Assembly (NCBI RefSeq): GCF_032854445.1
Contig: NC_088295.1
Coordinates: 65,143,249-65,207,248 of the forward strand
Direction of reading: 5' to 3'
DNA: 64,000 nucleotides
Source of the DNA: Liolophura sinensis
Lineage: Eukaryota; Mollusca; Polyplacophora; Chitonida; Chitonidae
Below are positions 9,708 to 20,707 of the stretch, piece after piece. The stretch's first letter is position 1; each line of letters starts with the position of its first letter. The notes beneath the pieces were generated by a model. That model did no database searches. It saw only the letters and a program-made list of their open reading frames with translations, and was not told the origin of the DNA. Both the position numbers and the translations under genes were made by a program.

Positions 9708-10794
9708 TATTGCGGTATATGATCTATGTTTTTTGGCATCTCATGCACGAATGATCTACTGTAAAATACTTATTATTCGCTGCAATTTTACTTTCGCGAA
9801 TTTTCTACTAAGATTTGTCCGCGAGAATTAATTTTCGCGTATGTAAGAGAATACTTAGAAAATAAAAACGGATGTGAAAGTCTTAACATTTTCCAAGATA
9901 TAATATGGCCGAAATGATTCAAGCACGTAAAGCATGTATCATCATGGGTGGCTTTTATCCCGCTTTGTTGCCTGCAGTGTCGCTAATTCTCGTGATCTGG
10001 ATCAAAGATTAAAACAATTGAAAATGGATTATGACTTCGTGAGAAGATTACTTTCGCACCCACTTAAATCAATAATGAGCACTTTTAAACACCTGGCAAA
10101 GGGATCTGTCACCTTTTCAACGGTTCAAGGGAAAACATATGAATTTACCATTATCGGCGCCACTCACTCATTATTTATCAAGCAACACAGAAAGTTGTGT
10201 ATTGTTTTCCGTTTTTATCGCCCTCTGTAGCAGGTCAGAAACCGCACACATTGCCGTAGCTGTCAAATGGCCATTGTCTTGTTGTACACACTTCACAGTT
10301 TGTTAGAAGCTCACCCATTTAATCACAGGAAACACACAGCCAATGGGATAGTGTGTATCAGAGCGACATTCATTAGAAGCCAACAAGTGCTGGTGTCTAC
10401 TTTTCTTTCAACTTGCATAGCGAAGACTGATCAAACCAAAGACAAATAAACTCCCACGTTGTTTTATACCCAGCAAGCAATAGCACCAGAGTGTGTATGC
10501 ATTTAAACCATAATTTCCCTTCAGTGCGGTTCAAAAATGTAACTAGCCCGTCGGGCTTTCTTAGCGCAACTGCCGACACCTTGGCAAAGATTTCACTTCA
10601 TTATTACTACTAACTGTAGTATATGATTCAGTGTTGGACATTTATTCGGCTGGAATTATTTTTGGCGGTATATTATTAGGTACTCCACAGTATAACTTTG
10701 GGGGAAAGAAACTCATTTGGTGCAACTGACCAAAAGGAAATCGCCACTAAGGCCGTTAACACATCTTTGTGATAACTTCGCTTGAGATAAAAAA
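9708..10794. other. unit spacer without recognised gene (example, unit 2)
   Basis: About 1.1 kb present in every unit. Contains TTTCGCGAATTTT and GTCCGCGAGAATTAATTTTCG, which partly fold on each other, and two plus-strand open frames of 98 and 60 codons (9934-10230, 10267-10449). These frames shift in units 1, 8, 10, 11, 12, 17 and 18, and I recognise no family, so I do not call them genes. It may be a remnant of another transposon or merely spacer. Confidence 0.5.
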
Positions 10795-10866
10795 GGTTGT
10801 GGCGAAGTTCGAACTCGCCACCTTCTGCGTGTAAAGCAGAAGTGATAACCACTAAACTACCAAAAG
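10795..10866 (-). pseudogene. decayed tRNA-Val(TAC), unit 2
   Basis: Same unpaired acceptor (CTTTTGG against CACAACC) as in unit 1. Confidence 0.75.
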
Positions 10867-10889
10867 GCAAAGAAGAAAAACATACAATA

Positions 10890-10961
10890 GGTTCCGGCGA
10901 AGCTCGAACTCGCGGCCTTCTGCGTGTTAAGCAGACGTGATAACCACTACACTACGGAACC
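10890..10961 (-). tRNA. tRNA-Val(AAC), unit 2
   Basis: 72 nt: acceptor GGTTCCG/CGGAACC fully paired, D arm GTGTAGTGGTTATCAC, anticodon stem TCTGC/GCAGA with loop TTAACAC (anticodon AAC; A34 is expected to become inosine and read GUU, GUC and GUA), T arm GCGAG TTCGAGC. This copy has a G-T pair at the top of the T stem (CTCGC to TTCGC), shared with units 6 and 7. The discriminator is T; a T5 stop lies nine bases downstream. Confidence 0.85.
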
Positions 10962-11116
10962 ATTTCGAAGAAAACTCTATATTATTGGGCATCTCATGCA
11001 CGAATGAAGTATAACGTTTTGGGGGTGAAAAAACTCATTTCGTGACTCTGACCAAGATAAAATCTCCAGTACGACCATTAACACATCTTCGTGAGGACTT
11101 CAATTGAGATAAAACA

Positions 11117-11188
11117 GGTTCTGGCGAGGTTCGAACTCGCGACCTTCTGCGTGTAAAGCAGACGTGATAACCACTACACCACAGAACC
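11117..11188 (-). tRNA. tRNA-Val(TAC), unit 2
   Basis: Consensus copy with paired arms, T at the discriminator position and an immediate TTTT stop. Confidence 0.85.
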
Positions 11189-11296
11189 AATAGGTTTTCG
11201 TATGTGTTTATGGCTTACTTGTGTAGAAGTGTTTGCCATGTCATGAGAAATCAATATGTCCCACGTGGAGGCCACAAGCAAAACGTGGCAAGAGTT

Positions 11297-11697
11297 TTTT
11301 TTGAAAATTGTTGAGTTTATTCCCAATTTGTCATCAAATACACAAGATTTAACCATGACCGGCTTTCACAAACTTTTGAAATCACAAAGCAGTCTTAATT
11401 AAAATAAAATATCACAGAGAAGATGACTGCTTTGTGAATAGAACAATTGCACATTAGCCGCTCATTTCAATAAATACACTAATTTATCATTGCGTAATGT
11501 ACAGAAGACTTTTTTTACACAACAGATTTTCTCACAAGATGGCCTATCTAGCCGAAAAAAGTCAACATGAATATGTGTTTTAATAATTCCTTTGGCAGCC
11601 TTAACGATGGCAACAGCATCCCTGTTCCTTTTCTAAAATATTATGCCGTTGCGTGCACACCAAATACTAAACTGAAGAACACATATGACATACAACC
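11297..11697 (-). mobile_element. LINE tail, unit 2
   Basis: Same insertion as in unit 1; target duplications at 11284-11296 and 11698-11710. Confidence 0.8.
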
Positions 11698-11774
11698 CGT
11701 GGCCAGAGTTGCTTCTAAATCCATGACCCAAAGGCCCAAGAAGTTTGAAAAGAATTAAAGAAATATACCTTACA

Positions 11775-11846
11775 GGTTTCGGCGAGGTTCGAACTCGCGA
11801 CCTTCTGCGTGTGAAGCAGACGTGATAACCACTACACTACGAAACC
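11775..11846 (-). tRNA. tRNA-Val(CAC), unit 2
   Basis: Consensus copy with fully paired arms. Confidence 0.85.
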
Positions 11847-13188
11847 CTCTCTCTAGAGAACTTATGAGAGGAAGTAATGGAGTGGAAATCGATACTTGTT
11901 GTGTACAATTACAAACTTAACATGAAGACAAGACAAGAAACATGATCGGCTAAATCCACACACAGCCTGAATTTCTCAATACGTGATGAAGAATCTATTC
12001 TCTTGAGCAAAACATGAGAAAAGGCAAAGAAGAACATTTTTTACAGACCTTCGCCACCTTTTGCGTGTTAAGCATACGTGATAACCACTACAATACGGAA
12101 CTATTGCGGTATATGATCTATGTTTTTTGGCATCTCATGCACGAATGATCTACTGTAAAATACTTATTATTCGCTGCAATTTTACTTTCGCGAATTTTCT
12201 ACTAAGATTTGTCCGCGAGAATTAATTTTCGCGTATGTCAGAGAATACTTAGAAAATAAAAACGGATGTGAAAGTCTTAACATTTTCCAAGATATAATAT
12301 GGCCGAAATGATTCAAGCACGTAAAGCATGTATCATCATGGGTGGCTTTTATCCCGCTTTGTTGCCTGCAGTGTCGCTAATTCTCGTGATCTGGATCAAA
12401 GATTAAAACAATTGAAAATGGATTATGACTTCGTGAGAAGATTACTTTCGCACCCACTTAAATCAATAATGAGCACTTTTAAACACCTGGCAAAGGGATC
12501 TGTCACCTTTTCAACGGTTCAAGGGAAAACATATGAATTTACCATTATCGGCGCCACTCACTCATTATTTATCAAGCAACACAGAAAGTTGTGTATTGTT
12601 TTCCGTTTTTATCGCCCTCTGTAGCAGGTCAGAAACCGCACACATTGCCGTAGCTGTCAAATGGCCATTGTCTTGTTGTACACACTTCACAGTTTGTTAG
12701 AAGCTCACCCATTTAATCACAGGAAACACACAGCCAATGGGATAGTGTGTATCAGAGCGACATTCATTAGAAGCCAACAAGTGCTGGTGTCTACTTTTCT
12801 TTCAACTTGCATAGCGAAGACTGATCAAACCAAAGACAAATAAACTCCCACGTTGTTTTATACCCAGCAAGCAATAGCACCAGAGTGTGTATGCATTTAA
12901 ACCATAATTTCCCTTCAGTGCGGTTCAAAAATGTAACTAGCCCGTCGGGCTTTCTTAGCGCAACTGCCGACACCTTGGCAAAGATTTCACTTCATTATTA
13001 CTACTAACTGTAGTATATGATTCAGTGTTGGACATTTATTCGGCTGGAATTATATTTGGCGGTATATTATTAGGTACTCCACAGTATAACTTTGGGGGAA
13101 AGAAACTCATTTGGTGCAACTGACCAAAAGGAAATCGCCACTAAGGCCGTTAACACATCTTTGTGATAACTTCGCTTGAGATAAAAAA

Positions 13189-13260
13189 GGTTGTGGCGAA
13201 GTTCGAACTCGCCACCTTCTGCGTGTAAAGCAGAAGTGATAACCACTAAACTACCAAAAG
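13189..13260 (-). pseudogene. decayed tRNA-Val(TAC), unit 3
   Basis: Acceptor unpaired as in unit 1. Confidence 0.75.
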
Positions 13261-13283
13261 GCAAAGAAGAAAAACATACAATA

Positions 13284-13355
13284 GGTTCCGGCGAGGCTCG
13301 AACTCGCGGCCTTCTGCGTGTTAAGCAGACGTGATAACCACTACACTACGGAACC
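13284..13355 (-). tRNA. tRNA-Val(AAC), unit 3
   Basis: Consensus AAC copy with a standard CTCGC T stem and a T5 stop nine bases downstream. Confidence 0.85.
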
Positions 13356-13510
13356 ATTTTGACGAAAACTCTATATTATTGGGCATCTCATGCACGAATG
13401 AAGTATAACGTTTTGGGGGTGAAAAAACTCATTTCGTGACTCTGACCAAGATAGAATCTCCAGTACGACCATTAACACATCTTCGTGAGGACTTCAATTG
13501 AGATAAAACA

Positions 13511-13535
13511 GGTTCTGGCGAGGTTCGAACTCGCG
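13511..13535 (-). pseudogene. partial duplicate of the TAC gene 3' end, unit 3
   Basis: 25 bp covering the T arm and 3' acceptor strand (including the B box), followed by a repeat of the 87-bp downstream flank. It is the extra piece created by the 112-bp duplication; the same piece occurs in units 8, 10, 13, 14, 18, 19 and 21. Confidence 0.8.
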
Positions 13536-13622
13536 AAAACTCATTTCGTGACTCTGACCAAGATAGAATCTCCAGTACGACCATTAACACATCTTCGTGA
13601 GGACTTCAATTGAGATAAAACA

Positions 13623-13691
13623 GGTTCTGGCGAGGTTCGAACTCGCGACCTTCTGCGTGTAAAGCAGACGTGATAACCACTACACCATACC
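13623..13691 (-). pseudogene. tRNA-Val(TAC) with broken acceptor, unit 3
   Basis: 69 nt: anticodon and T arms are consensus, but the 5' acceptor strand reads GGTA instead of GGTTCTG after loss of 3 nt, so the stem can pair at only a few positions. Promoter boxes remain largely intact. Confidence 0.75.
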
Positions 13692-13799
13692 AATAGGTTT
13701 TCATATGTGTTTATGGCTTACTTGTGTAGAAGTGTTTGCCATGTCATGAGAAATCAATATGTCCCACGTGGAGGCCACAAGCAAAACGTGGAAAGAGTT

Positions 13800-14199
13800 T
13801 TTTTTGAAAATTGTTGAGTTTATTCCCAATTTGTCATCAAATACACAAGATTTAACCATGACCGGCTTTCACAAACTTTTGAAATCACAAAGCAGTCTTC
13901 ATTAAAATAAAATATCACAGAGAAGATGACTGTTTGTGAATAGAACAATTGCACATTAGCCGCTCATTTCAATAAATACACTAATTTATCATTGCGTAAT
14001 GTACAGAAGACTTTGTTTATATAACAGATTTTCTCACAAGATGGCCTATCTAGCCGAAAAAAGTCAACATGAATACGTGTTTTAACATTTCCTTTGGCAG
14101 CCTTAACGATGGCAACAGCATCCCTGTTCCTTTTCTAAAATATTATGCCGTTGCGTGCATACCAAATACTAAACTGAAGAACACATATGACATACAACC
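13800..14199 (-). mobile_element. LINE tail, unit 3
   Basis: Left target duplication CGTGGAAAGAGTT at 13787-13799 carries a C-to-A change; right copy 14200-14212. Confidence 0.8.
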
Positions 14200-14276
14200 C
14201 GTGGCCAGAGTTGCTTCTAAATCCATGACCCAAAGGCCCAAGAAGTTTGAAAAGAATTAAAGAAATATACCTTACA

Positions 14277-14348
14277 GGTTTCGGCGAGGTTCGAACTCGC
14301 GACCTTCTGCGTGTGAAGCAGACGTGATAATCACTACACTACGAAACC
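14277..14348 (-). tRNA. tRNA-Val(CAC), unit 3, D-loop variant
   Basis: Conserved D-loop GG (G18 G19) is reduced to GA, which also changes the last base of the A box. Tertiary D-T loop contact and transcription could both suffer. Confidence 0.7.
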
Positions 14349-15608
14349 CTCTCTCTAGAGAAATTATGAGAGGAAGTAATGGAGTGGAAATCGATACTTG
14401 TTGTGTACAATTACAAACTTAACATGAAGACAAGACAAGAAACATGATCGGCTAAATCCACACACAGCCTGAATTTCTCAATACGTGATGAAGAATCAAT
14501 TCTCTTGAGCAAAACATGAGAAAAGGCAAAGAAGAACATTTTTTACAGACCTTCGCCACCTTTTGCGTGTTAAGCATACGTGATAACCACTACAATACGG
14601 AACTATTGCGGTATATGATCTATGTTTTATGGCATCTCATGCACGAATGATCTACTGTAAAATACTTATTATTCGCTGCAATTTTACTTTCGCGAATTTT
14701 CTACTAAGATTTTACTAATGATTTACTAATGATTCAAGCACGTAAAGCATGTATCATCGTGGGTGGCTTTTATCCCGCTTTGTTGCCTGCAGTGTCGCTA
14801 ATTCTCGTGATCTGGATCAAAGATTAAAACAATTGAAAATGGATTATGACTTCGTGAGAAGATTACTTTCGCACCCACTTAAATCAATAATGAGCACTTT
14901 TAAACACCTGGCAAAGGTATCTGTCACCTTTTCAACGGTTCAAGGGAAAACATATGAATTTACCATTATCGGCGCCACTCACTCATTATTTATCAAGCAA
15001 CACAGAAAGTTGTGTATTGTTTTCCGTTTTTATCGCCCTCTGTAGCAGGTCAGAAACCGCACACATTGCCGTAGCTGTCAAATGGCCATTGTCTTGTTGT
15101 ACACACTTCACAGTTTGTTAGAAGCTCACCCATTTAATCACAGGAAACACACAGCCAATGGGATAGTGTGTATCAGAGCGACATTCATTAGAAGCCAACA
15201 AGTGCTGGTGTCTACTTTTCTTTCAACTTGCATAGCGAAGACTGATCAAACCAAAGACAAATAAACTCCCACGTTGTTTTATACCCAGCAAGCAATAGCA
15301 CCAGAGTGTGTATGCATTTAAACCATAATTTCCCTTCAGTGCGGTTAAAAAATGTAACTACCCCGTCGGGCTTTCTTAGCGCAACTGCCGACACCTTGGC
15401 AAAGATTTCACTTCATTATTACTACTAACTGTAGTATATGATTCAGTGTTGGACATTTATTCGGCTGAATTATTTTTGGCGGTATATTATTAGGTACTCC
15501 ACAGTATAACTTTGGGGGAAAGAAACTCATTTGGTGCAACTGACCAAAAGGAAATCGCCACTAAGGCCGTTAACACATCTTTGTGATAACTTCGCTTGAG
15601 ATAAAAAA

Positions 15609-15680
15609 GGTTGTGGCGAAGTTCGAACTCGCCACCTTCTGCGTGTAAAGCAGAAGTGATAACCACTAAACTACCAAAAG
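15609..15680 (-). pseudogene. decayed tRNA-Val(TAC), unit 4
   Basis: Acceptor unpaired as in unit 1. Confidence 0.75.
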
Positions 15681-15703
15681 GCAAAGAAGAGAAACATACA
15701 ATA

Positions 15704-15775
15704 GGTTCCGGCGAGGCTCGAACTCGCGGCCTTCTGCGTGTTAAGCAGACGTGATAACCACTACACTACGGAACC
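15704..15775 (-). tRNA. tRNA-Val(AAC), unit 4
   Basis: Body is consensus, but the downstream T5 is interrupted (TTTCTC), so the usual Pol III stop is weakened. Unit 12 shares this. Confidence 0.8.
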
Positions 15776-15930
15776 ATTTCGACGAAAACTCTATATTATT
15801 GGGCATCTCATGCACGAATGAAGTATAACGTTTTGGGGGTGAAAAAACTCATTTCGTGACTCTGACCAAAATAAAATCTCCAGTACGACCATTAACACAT
15901 CTTCGTGAGGACTTCAATTGAGATAAAACA

Positions 15931-16002
15931 GGTTCTGGCGAGGTTCGAACTCGCGACCTTCTGCGTGTAAAGCAGACGTGATAACCACTACACCACAGAA
16001 CC
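15931..16002 (-). tRNA. tRNA-Val(TAC), unit 4
   Basis: Consensus copy. Confidence 0.85.
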
Positions 16003-16106
16003 AATAGGTTTTCGTATGTGTTACTTACTTGTGTAGAAGTGTTTGCCATGTCATGAGAAATCAATATGTCCCACGTGGAGGCCACAAGCAAAACGTGGCA
16101 AGAGTT

Positions 16107-16499
16107 TTTTTTTGAAAATTGTTGAGTTTATTCCCAATTTGTCATCAAATACACAAGATTTAACCATGACCGGCTTTCACAAACTTTTGAAATCACAAAG
16201 CAGTCTTAATTAAAATAAAATATCACAGAGAAGATGACTGCTTTGTGAATAGAACAATTGCACATTAGCCGCTCATTTCAATAAATACACTAATTTATCA
16301 TTGCGTAATGTACAGAAGACTTTGTTTACACAACAGATTTTCTCACTATCTAGCCGAAAAAAGTCAACATGAATATGTGTTTTAATAATTCCTTTGGCAG
16401 CCTTAACGATGGCAACAGCATCCCTGTTCCTTTTCTAAAATATTATGCCGTTGCGTGCACACCAAATACTAAACTGAAGAACACATAAGACATACACCC
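16107..16499 (-). mobile_element. LINE tail, unit 4
   Basis: Shorter by a 9-bp loss (AAGATGGCC) that cuts the 3' UTR region; target duplications at 16094-16106 and 16500-16512. Confidence 0.8.
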
Positions 16500-16576
16500 C
16501 GTGGCCAGAGTTGCTTCTAAATCCATGACCCAAAGGCCCAAGAAGTTTAAAAAGAATTAAAGAAATATACCTTACA

Positions 16577-16648
16577 GGTTTCGGCGGGGTTCGAACTCGC
16601 GACCTTCTGCGTGTGAAGCAGACGTGATAACCACTACACTACGAAACC
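16577..16648 (-). tRNA. tRNA-Val(CAC), unit 4, T-stem variant
   Basis: T stem CTCGC changed to CCCGC, giving an A-C mismatch in the middle of the stem; shared only with unit 12. Confidence 0.75.
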
Positions 16649-17990
16649 CTCTCTCTAGAGAACTTATGAGAGGAAGTAATGGAGTGGAAATCGATACTTG
16701 TTGTGTACAATTACAAACTTAACATGAAGACAAGACAAGAAACATGATCGGCTAAATCCACACACAGCCTGAATTTCTCAATACGTGATGAAGAATCTAT
16801 TCTCTTGAGCAAAACATGAGAAAAGGCAAAGAAGAACATTTTTTACAGACCTTCGCCACCTTTTGCGTGTTAAGCAAACGTGATAACCACTACAATACGG
16901 AACTATTGCGGTATATGATCTATGTTTTTTGGCATCTCATGCACGAATGATCTACTGTAAAATACTTATTATTCGCTGCATTTTTACTTTCGCGAATTTT
17001 CTACTAAGATTTGTCCGCGAGAATTAATTTTCGCGTATGTAAGAGAATACTTAGAAAATAAAAACGGATGTGAAAGTCTTAACATTTTCCAAGATATAAT
17101 ATGGCCGAAATGATTCAAGCACGTAAAGCATGTATCATCATGGGTGGCTTTTATCCCGCTTTGTTGCCTGCAGTGTCGCTAATTCTCGTGATCTGGATCA
17201 AAGATTAAAACAATTGAAAATGGATTATGACTTCGTGAGAAGATTACTTTCGCACCCACTTAAATCAATAATGAGCACTTTTAAACACCTGGCAAAGGGA
17301 TCTGTCACCTTTTCAACGGTTCAAGGGAAAACATATGAATTTACCATTGTCGGCGCCACTCACTCATTATTTATCAAGCAACACAGAAAGTTGTGTATTG
17401 TTTTCCGTTTTTATCGCCCTCTGTAGCAGGTCAGAAACCGCACACATTGCCGTAGCTGTCAAATGGCCATTGTCTTGTTGTACACACTTCACAGTTTGTT
17501 AGAAGCTCACCCATTTAATCACAGGAAACACACAGCCAATGGGATAGTGTGTATCAGAGCGACATTCATTAGAAGCCAACAAGTGCTGGTGTCTACTTTT
17601 CTTTCAACTTGCATAGCGAAGACTGATCAAACCAAAGACAAATAAACTCCCACGTTGTTTTATACCCAGCAAGCAATAGCACCAGAGTGTGTATGCATTT
17701 AAACCATAATTTCCCTTCAGTGCGGTTCAAAAATGTAACTAGCCCGTCGGGCTTTCTTAGCGCAACTGCCGACACCTTGGCAAAGATTTCACTTCATTAT
17801 TACTACTAACTGTAGTATATGATTCAGTGTTGGACATTTATTCGGCTGGAATTATTTTTGGCGGTATATTATTAGGTACTCCACAGTATAACTTTGGGGG
17901 AAAGAAACTCATTTGGTGCAACTGACCAAAAGGAAATCGCCACTAAGGCCGTTAACACATCTTTGTGATAACTTCGCTTGAGATAAAAAA

Positions 17991-18062
17991 GGTTGTGGCG
18001 AAGTTCAAACTCGCCACCTTCTGCGTGTAAAGCAGAAGTGATAACCACTAAACTACCAAAAG
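17991..18062 (-). pseudogene. decayed tRNA-Val(TAC), unit 5
   Basis: Besides the unpaired acceptor, the T loop reads TTTGAAC, so the core of the B box is also lost. Confidence 0.75.
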
Positions 18063-18085
18063 GCAAAGAAGAAAAACATACAATA

Positions 18086-18157
18086 GGTTCCGGCGAGGCT
18101 CGAACTCGCGGCCTTCTGCGTGTTAAGCAGACGTGATAACCACTACACTACGGAACC
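18086..18157 (-). tRNA. tRNA-Val(AAC), unit 5
   Basis: Consensus AAC copy. Confidence 0.85.
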
Positions 18158-18313
18158 ATTTCGACGAAAACTCTATATTATTGGGCATCTCATGCACGAA
18201 TGAAGTATAACGTTTTGGGGGTGAAAAAAACTCATTTCGTGACTCTGACCAAGATAAAATCTCCAGTACGACCATTAACACATCTTCGTGAGGACTTCAA
18301 TTGAGATAAAACA

Positions 18314-18385
18314 GGTTCTGGCGAGGTTCGAACTCGCGACCTTCTGCGTGTAAAGCAGACGTGATAACCACTACACCACAGAACC
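18314..18385 (-). tRNA. tRNA-Val(TAC), unit 5
   Basis: Consensus copy. Confidence 0.85.
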
Positions 18386-18493
18386 AATAGGTTTTCGCAT
18401 GTGTTTATGGCTTACTTGTGTAGAAGTGTTTGCCATGTCATGAGAAATCAATATGTCCCACGTGGAGGCCACAAGCAAAACGTGGCAAGAGTT

Positions 18494-18895
18494 TTTTTTT
18501 GAAAATTGTTGAGTTTATTCCCAATTTGTCATCAAATACACAAGATTTAACCATGACCGGCTTTCACAAACTTTTGAAATCACAAAGCAGTCTTAATTAA
18601 AATAAAATATCACAGAGAAGATGACTGCTTTGTGAATAGAACAATTGCACATTAGCCGCTCATTTCAATAAATACACTAATTTATCATTGCGTAATGTAC
18701 AGAAGACTTTTTTTACACAACAGATTTTCTCACAAGATGGCCTATCTAGCCGAAAAAAGTCAACATGAATATGTGTTTTAATAATTCCTTTGGCAGCCTT
18801 AACGATGGCAACAGCATCCCTGTTCCTTTTCTAAAATATTATGCCGTTGCGTGCACACCAAATACTAAACTGAAGAACACATATGACATACAACC
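18494..18895 (-). mobile_element. LINE tail, unit 5
   Basis: Right target copy is CGAGGCCAGAGGT (18896-18908), a two-base variant shared with units 6 and 17. Confidence 0.8.
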
Positions 18896-18972
18896 CGAGG
18901 CCAGAGGTGCTTCTAAATCCATGACCCAAAGGCCCAAGAAGTTTGAAAAGAATTAAAGAAATATACCTTACA

Positions 18973-19044
18973 GGTTTCGGCGAGGTTCGAACTCGCGACC
19001 TTCTGCGTGTGAAGCAGACGTGATAACCACTACACTACGAAACC
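18973..19044 (-). tRNA. tRNA-Val(CAC), unit 5
   Basis: Consensus copy. Confidence 0.85.
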
Positions 19045-20384
19045 CTCTCTCTAGAGAACTTATGAGAGGAAGTAATGGAGTGGAAATCGATACTTGTTGT
19101 GTACAATTACAAACTTAACATGATGGCAAGACAAGAAATATAATCGGCTAAATCCACACACAGCCTGAATTTCTCAATACGTGATGAAGAATCTATTCTC
19201 TTGAGGAAAACATGAGAAAAGGCAAAGAAGAACATTTTTTACAGACCTTCGCCACCTTTTGCGCGTTAAGCATACGTGATAACCACTACAATACGGAACT
19301 ATTGCGGTATATGATCTATGTTTTTTGGCATCTCATGCACGAATGATCTACTGTAAAATACTTATTATTCGCTGCAATTTTACTTTCGCGAATTTTCTAC
19401 TAAGATTTGTCCGCGAGAATTAATTTTCGCGTATCTAAGAGAATACTTAGAAAATAAAAACACATGTGAAAGTCTTAACATTTTCCAAGATATAATATGG
19501 CCGAAATGATTCAAGCACGTAAAGCATGTATCATCATGGGTGGCTTTTATCCCGCTTTGTTGCCTGCAGTGTCGCTAATTCTCGTGATCTGGATCAAAGA
19601 TTAAAACAATTGAAAATGGATTATGACTTCGTGAGAAGATTACTTTCGCACCCACTTAAATCAATAATGAGCACTTTTAAACACCTGGCAAAGGGATCTG
19701 TCACCTTTTCAACGGTTCAAGGGAAAACATGAATTTACCATTATCGGCGCCACTCACTCATTATTTATCAAGCAACACAGAAAGTTGTGTATTGTTTTCC
19801 GTTTTTATCGCCCTCTGTAGCAGGTCAGAAACCGCACACATTGCCGTAGCTGTCAAATGGCCATTGTCTTGTTGTACACACTTCACAGTTTGTTAGAAGC
19901 TCACCCATTTAATCACAGGAAACACACAGCCAATGGGATAGTGTGTATCAGAGCGACATTCATTAGAAGCCAACAAGTGCTGGTGTCTACTTTTCTTTCA
20001 ACTTGCATAGCGAAGACTGATCAAACCAAAGACAAATAAACTCCCACGTTGTTTTATACCCAGCAAGCAATAGCACCAGAGTGTGTATGCATTTAAACCA
20101 TAATTTCCCTTCAGTGCGGTTCAAAAATGTAACTAGCCCGTCGGGCTTTCTTAGCGCAACTGCCGACACCTTGGCAAAGATTTCACTTCATTATTACTAC
20201 TAACTGTAGTATATGATTCAGTGTTGGACATTTATTCGGCTGGAATTATTTTTGGCGGTATATTATTAGGTACTCCACAGTATAACTTTGGGGGAAAGAA
20301 ACTCATTTGGTGCAACTGACCAAAAGGAAATCGCCACTAAGGCCGTTAACACATCTTTGTGATAACTTCGCTTGAGATAAAAAA

Positions 20385-20456
20385 GGTTGTGGCGAAGTTC
20401 GAACTCGCCACCTTCTGCGTGTAAAGCAGAAGTGATAACCACTTAACTACCAAAAG
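20385..20456 (-). pseudogene. decayed tRNA-Val(TAC), unit 6
   Basis: Acceptor unpaired; additional A-to-T change in the D stem (CACTTAAC on the plus strand). Confidence 0.75.
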
Positions 20457-20479
20457 GCAAAGAAGAAAAACATACAATA

Positions 20480-20551
20480 GGTTCCGGCGAAGCTCGAACT
20501 CGCGGCCTTCTGCGTGTTAAGCAGACGTGATAACCACTACACTACGGAACC
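20480..20551 (-). tRNA. tRNA-Val(AAC), unit 6
   Basis: G-T pair at the top of the T stem, as in unit 2. Confidence 0.85.
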
Positions 20552-20707
20552 ATTTCGACGAAAACTCTATATTATTGGGCATCTCATGCACGAATGAAGT
20601 ATAACGTTTTGGGGGTGAAAAAAACTCATTTCGTCACTCTGACCAAGATAAAATCTCCAGTACGACCATTAACACATCTTCGTGAGGACTTCAATTGAGA
20701 TAAAACA

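Larger units (their letters stand above)
9453..11846 (-). repeat. array unit 2 (reference unit, 2394 bp)
   Basis: Complete standard unit: tRNA fragment 9654-9707, long spacer, decayed TAC, AAC, TAC, LINE tail and CAC. Used here as the reference for variants in other units. Confidence 0.9.
11847..14348 (-). repeat. array unit 3 (2502 bp, TAC-duplication type)
   Basis: Fragment 12048-12101. Lengthened by the 112-bp partial duplication at the TAC gene, whose acceptor stem is broken. Confidence 0.9.
14349..16648 (-). repeat. array unit 4 (2300 bp, short-spacer type)
   Basis: Fragment 14550-14603. The spacer segment with GTCCGCGAG is replaced by a TACTAATGATT direct repeat (about 80 bp shorter). 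Shares private changes with unit 12. Confidence 0.9.
16649..19044 (-). repeat. array unit 5 (2396 bp)
   Basis: Fragment 16850-16903 with a private AAGCAAACG reading shared with unit 13. Standard gene set. Confidence 0.9.

Noticed and set aside
9934-10449. 98-codon and 60-codon plus-strand open frames repeated in nearly every unit
   Set aside because: They recur only because the units are near-identical. They are frameshifted or changed in units 1, 8, 10, 11, 12, 17 and 18, have no recognisable domain, and codon-position bias is not evident.
10676-10870. Minus-strand open frames of about 64 codons ending in the tRNA region (PFGSLVVITSALHAEGG type)
   Set aside because: They are translations of the decayed tRNA-Val and its flank, not proteins.
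9381-11188. tRNA-derived SINE instead of tRNA genes
   Set aside because: The sequences have full 7-bp acceptor pairing, anticodon arms and nearby Pol III stops, and lack a SINE body and poly(A) or short-repeat tail after the tRNA part. T at position 73 keeps some doubt.
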